Below are positions 61,400-64,000 of a DNA stretch of 64,000 nucleotides, piece after piece. The notes beneath the pieces are model-generated. The model had not been told where the DNA came from, ran no database searches, and was given only the letters and a program-made list of their open reading frames with translations. The stretch's first letter is position 1. Each line of letters begins with the position of its first letter. The stretch covers positions 1 to 64,000 of the forward strand of contig CAWBWU010000006.1 of NCBI GenBank assembly GCA_963792655.1, written 5' to 3'. The translations under genes and the position numbers were made by a program. This DNA comes from DOZZ01 sp963792655 (lineage in GTDB: Bacteria; Acidobacteriota; Terriglobia; Bryobacterales; Bryobacteraceae).

Positions 61400-61790
61400 C
61401 CCAACGATGCGGAAGCGGTCTACACACTCGCCGGGCGCAAAGTGCCGCGTCGCGGCTGCTGCAGAAACATCGTCTCGCGCGTTTCGTAGTTAAGGATGGA
61501 TGCGGCTTCGGCCTGCGCGTCCCGATCATCGCGAAGCTGTGCCGCGAGGAACGAATGACGGTTCCCGGCCGGCTGTTCGAGCGCCAGGGAAACGGCGGAG
61601 AGCACCGTGCTTTCGCGATCCGGAGGCATATCGTCCTCAGGGCGCCCCGTCCACTGCTCAGCGGACGCGCGCGGGTTCGGTCAAAAGAAAAGAGCAGACT
61701 GGCGCCGTAAGGGCCAACCCGCGGAATGGCACAAAAATGACACAGGTTCCGGTACAACGCAATAAGAATTCACAAAATATAAAAAGATAC

Positions 61791-61822
61791 GGCCGGCAAG
61801 CCTTGGTCAAGGCTTGCCGGCC
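61791..61822 (-). terminator. Strong terminator hairpin
   Basis: A perfect 15-bp stem GGCCGGCAAGCCTTG/CAAGGCTTGCCGGCC with a two-base gap is followed on the minus strand by GTATCTTTTTATATTTTG. It lies 20 bases past the stop of the secreted protein at 61843. Confidence 0.9.
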
Positions 61823-61842
61823 AGTGTCCTCCGAGCGCGAAC

Positions 61843-62265
61843 TTACTTGGAGGCCATGAGTTGGACAGAGACGGTCGAGGCAACCGTGGTGTTGGCAGCG
61901 TCGCGGAGCTCGCGTTCAGATCTTCGCGGCGTGAGCTTCGTTCCGGTTCCCTGGTTGTTCCAGACTTCCGCGAGGAAGTAGCGGTTTCCGTACCGGTGAA
62001 ACACCAGGCGCGGAGAGCCGTTGTTAACTTCATGAGACGAGCTCGCGATGAAGGCCGAGCACTTGTCCCCACGGTTCTGCATTCGTTGAACCTGAGAGTT
62101 CATCGGCTGCGAAACCAGGTAGTTGCCGGGGCTCATCTGGGCGCCGTTGGCTTCAAAGCTGAAAGGAACGTTGGCTGTCAGTGAGTAGGTCTGCGCATGA
62201 AGGTTGGCGCCAAACAGGCAAACCGAACCGAAGGTCAGAAACATTTTGGTCAGCAGGTTTTTCAT
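61843..62265 (-). CDS. Small secreted protein
   Basis: This 140-residue protein has a signal peptide (KMFLTFGSVCLFGANLHA) and a beta-rich mature part: YSLTANVPFSFEANGAQMSPGNYLV, RGDKCSAFIASSSHE, PRLVFHRYGNRYFLAEVWN. The AGTYLV-like ending of the first block is common in acidobacterial exported proteins of unknown role. It has its own terminator downstream and ends about 210 bases beyond the start of the kinase gene, which is co-directional. Confidence 0.8.
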   Translation of the reverse strand: MKNLLTKMFLTFGSVCLFGANLHAQTYSLTANVPFSFEANGAQMSPGNYLVSQPMNSQVQRMQNRGDKCSAFIASSSHEVNNGSPRLVFHRYGNRYFLAEVWNNQGTGTKLTPRRSERELRDAANTTVASTVSVQLMASK

Positions 62266-62409
62266 TGTCTTGCTCCTTTGTGCCTAACAGAAAAGCAGCC
62301 TGATAACCAATGCCTTAGCGCTTGAAAACACTGGACTTCTGCGTTGCCAGCTCCAGAAAGTGAAACAAAAGGCGGATATTCACTCACCTGGAGGTGAAAC
62401 CGCCGCTTT

Positions 62410-62796
62410 CTACTGAAGCGAGGCGCGCCGCAGGCGTGTCTGGCGGCCGCGTTCCAGGTTAGCCAGTGCTTTCTGCTTGGCTGCTTCGGAGATCTGAATG
62501 TTGTTGACCACCGCCAACGCGCCGGCTTTTTTGGCGTAGCGCGTGGCGACACCCTTGTGCTGCATCACGTTGGTGCGTCCATCAAGTGTTGCTACTCCGC
62601 CCCGCACGTGAATTGTGAAGCCATCTTCGCCGACGGACGAATCCGCCATACTCGCCTTAAACGCGCGTTCGATATCGGTATCGCTGATCCGCGCCGGCGC
62701 TGAGGATCTAGCTGGGGCCTTGGCCGTAGGTGTTGCGGCGAAAACGGGCACGCAAGAGAGCAATAACAATGCAAGTAAACTGCGAAGTGCTGGCAT
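62410..62796 (-). CDS. BON domain lipid-binding-type protein
   Basis: The 128-residue protein has a signal peptide (LRSLLALLLLSCVPVFA) and one BON domain: ISDTDIERAFKASMADSS....FTIHVRGGVATLDGRTNVMQHKGVATRYAKKAGALAVVNNIQIS. The TLDG/VNNIQIS pattern is diagnostic. BON proteins (OsmY/Kbp type) bind membranes or hydrophobic surfaces. A basic C-terminal tail is present. The domain is periplasmic or external. Confidence 0.85.
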   Translation of the reverse strand: MPALRSLLALLLLSCVPVFAATPTAKAPARSSAPARISDTDIERAFKASMADSSVGEDGFTIHVRGGVATLDGRTNVMQHKGVATRYAKKAGALAVVNNIQISEAAKQKALANLERGRQTRLRRASLQ

Positions 62797-62853
62797 GCCG
62801 GTACTCTAGCGCGGCTGCACTTACAAAACTATTGCCCGGAAACGCAGCCGGTA

Positions 62854-63798
62854 CTATCCCGGTTGGGAGGCATCGCGTTTGACCCAGCGGTAAGCAGCCA
62901 GGGAATTCTTCCAGAAGTACTTCTCGGCCGCGGCGCGTCCTTTGGCCATGAAGTAGTCGTGCACGATGCGAAATACCTGGTCGTAGCTACCCCAGAGATC
63001 GCTATTGGGCCAGTCGCTTCCGTAAAGTAACCGGTCTTCGCCGAAAATATTCCAAAGCGCGTCGATGCGCGGCTTGTAGAACGCGGGGTCCACTGATACG
63101 ACGCCATGCTCACGCCGCAGGACTTGCGAAATCTTGACATAGACTTGCGGCCGCTTACCTAACTCCTGTAAGTCATGCTCGTAGGTGCGTAGCGCTGCTT
63201 TGTCCGACGGAGGGTTGAGTTGCGCCAGATGATCCACCACGACGCGAAGGTTTGGCACTAAGTCGGTCACGCGCACGACCGCTGCGACCAACTTCGGGTC
63301 GGGATTGGCCGTATCAAGAACAAGGCCGGTGGAGGCGAGCAGTTTGAGGTCGGCCACGAACGCCGCGTCATTCAGCCGCGCACTCAAATCGCGATCCCAT
63401 AGGTTGCCGTAGCGAATGCCGCGAAACAGCTTGTTGCGATGAAAACGTTCGAGCTGCTTCGCGAACTCTGGCTTTCCGGGCTCCAGATCCCCCACGGTGC
63501 CGACCAGCAGTGGATCTTTCGCCGCGATGTCGAGCACCCACTGGTTGTCTTCGAGCCAAGGGCTCGCTTCTACTTCGATTGCGCCTACAATTCCGTGCGG
63601 CAACGCGAGCTTGCGATAGCGATCGGGCAATGCCGGCTTGAACAGCGCCGTGTCTTTCTTATCGGGCCATGGCACGCCCTGCGGTCGCGTCGTGTCGAAC
63701 AAATGAATGTGCGTGTCGATGACCGGAATGCGCGTGTCTGCCATGGCGAATGTGGCGGCCGCTCCCGCTAGGAAATTTCTGCGATTCACGAGCGTCAT
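62854..63798 (-). CDS. Exported amidohydrolase (lactonase-like TIM-barrel)
   Basis: This 314-residue protein has a Tat signal (NRRNFLAGAAATF) and the amidohydrolase-2 barrel: PVIDTHIHLFDTTRP (metal His pair), GAIEVEASPW, LRVVVDHLA and DRLLYGSDWPNSD (metal Asp). Fuconolactonases and related sugar lactonases look like this. It is divergent from a dihydroxy-acid/sugar-acid dehydratase, so it may hydrolyse a sugar lactone that the neighbour uses after opening. Confidence 0.88.
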   Translation of the reverse strand: MTLVNRRNFLAGAAATFAMADTRIPVIDTHIHLFDTTRPQGVPWPDKKDTALFKPALPDRYRKLALPHGIVGAIEVEASPWLEDNQWVLDIAAKDPLLVGTVGDLEPGKPEFAKQLERFHRNKLFRGIRYGNLWDRDLSARLNDAAFVADLKLLASTGLVLDTANPDPKLVAAVVRVTDLVPNLRVVVDHLAQLNPPSDKAALRTYEHDLQELGKRPQVYVKISQVLRREHGVVSVDPAFYKPRIDALWNIFGEDRLLYGSDWPNSDLWGSYDQVFRIVHDYFMAKGRAAAEKYFWKNSLAAYRWVKRDASQPG

Positions 63799-63815
63799 TC
63801 TATACGCTGGTAGCG

Positions 63816-64000
63816 ATGCCTGACGTCCCCCGCAAATTGCGATCTACCCACTGGTTCGGAGGCCTCGATCGCGACGGCTTCATTCATCGCAGTTGGATGA
63901 AGAATCAGGGTCTGCCACAGCACCTGTTCGATGGCCGCCCGGTGATCGGAATCTGCAACACCTGGTCGGAACTCACGCCTTGCAACGCACACCTGCGTGA
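63816..64000 (+). CDS. IlvD/Edd-type sugar-acid dehydratase, N-terminal part (runs off window)
   Basis: From ATG 63816, 61 codons are visible: STHWFGGLDRDGFIHRSWMKNQGLP, then PVIGICNTWSELTPCNAHLR, the start of the iron-sulfur dehydratase family (L-arabonate, xylonate or dihydroxy-acid dehydratase). The Cys in GICNTWSELTPCN is a cluster-ligand region. The FGGLDRDGFIHRSWMK start is closer to sugar-acid dehydratases than to IlvD. It leaves the window. Confidence 0.88.
   Translation, partial: MPDVPRKLRSTHWFGGLDRDGFIHRSWMKNQGLPQHLFDGRPVIGICNTWSELTPCNAHLR

Overview
The window looks like a chromosome segment of an Acidobacteriota bacterium of the Solibacter/Bryobacter type. The main clues are a secreted protein (16000-16866) that matches my recollection of the Solibacter-type C-terminal domain (TIGR03437), a TPR-tailed Ser/Thr kinase, a PEP-CTERM protein, many small secreted proteins, and fairly high GC with GC-rich third codon positions. 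Assignments rest on motif reading only; no database search was run.

Layout. 1-11464 is an accessory, mobile-DNA region. It holds a truncated tyrosine integrase, a group II intron (about 2238-4175) whose 5' exon ends just after a GC hairpin, an IS91-type element with a tyrosine recombinase and HUH/Y2 transposase, a decayed PAF-acetylhydrolase-like gene cut off by foreign DNA, and a TraJ/TraK-like divergent pair around a candidate oriT. It ends with an excisionase-like gene and an integrase whose reading frame runs into tRNA-Pro, the probable attachment site. 11504-34787 is ordinary chromosome: a phosphoesterase, an NfrB-type c-di-GMP glycosyltransferase, a PilZ protein, two EXORDIUM-like secreted proteins, a sulfite-oxidase-type enzyme, the PLP operon pdxR-pdxS-pdxT, a KDG kinase, and a GH18-deacetylase-GT2 membrane synthase. 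34791-40836 is a phosphate operon (porin-pstS-pstC-pstA-pstB-phoU) behind a candidate Pho box of four 11-bp phased repeats. 42089-46136 carries riboflavin synthesis and the cdaA-cdaR-glmM c-di-AMP/cell-wall operon. 46133-57349 has two peptidases, tRNA-Asp, an exosortase-type substrate, an MFS carrier, an acetyltransferase, proline dehydrogenase, and a manganese catalase with a ferritin-like partner. 57465-61629 is a Ser/Thr kinase followed by three overlapping genes for paralogous membrane-anchored proteins, the best candidate here for an undescribed system. The end holds secreted proteins and a divergent lactonase-like/sugar-acid dehydratase pair.

At least nine single-frame breaks occur in otherwise well-conserved genes (PAF-AH, pterin dehydratase, sulfite oxidase, KDG kinase twice, M14 peptidase twice, Ser/Thr kinase twice), several in homopolymers or CG repeats. 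Outside the mobile region this looks more like consensus indels in the assembly than real gene decay, and the affected genes should be read as probably intact in the organism.
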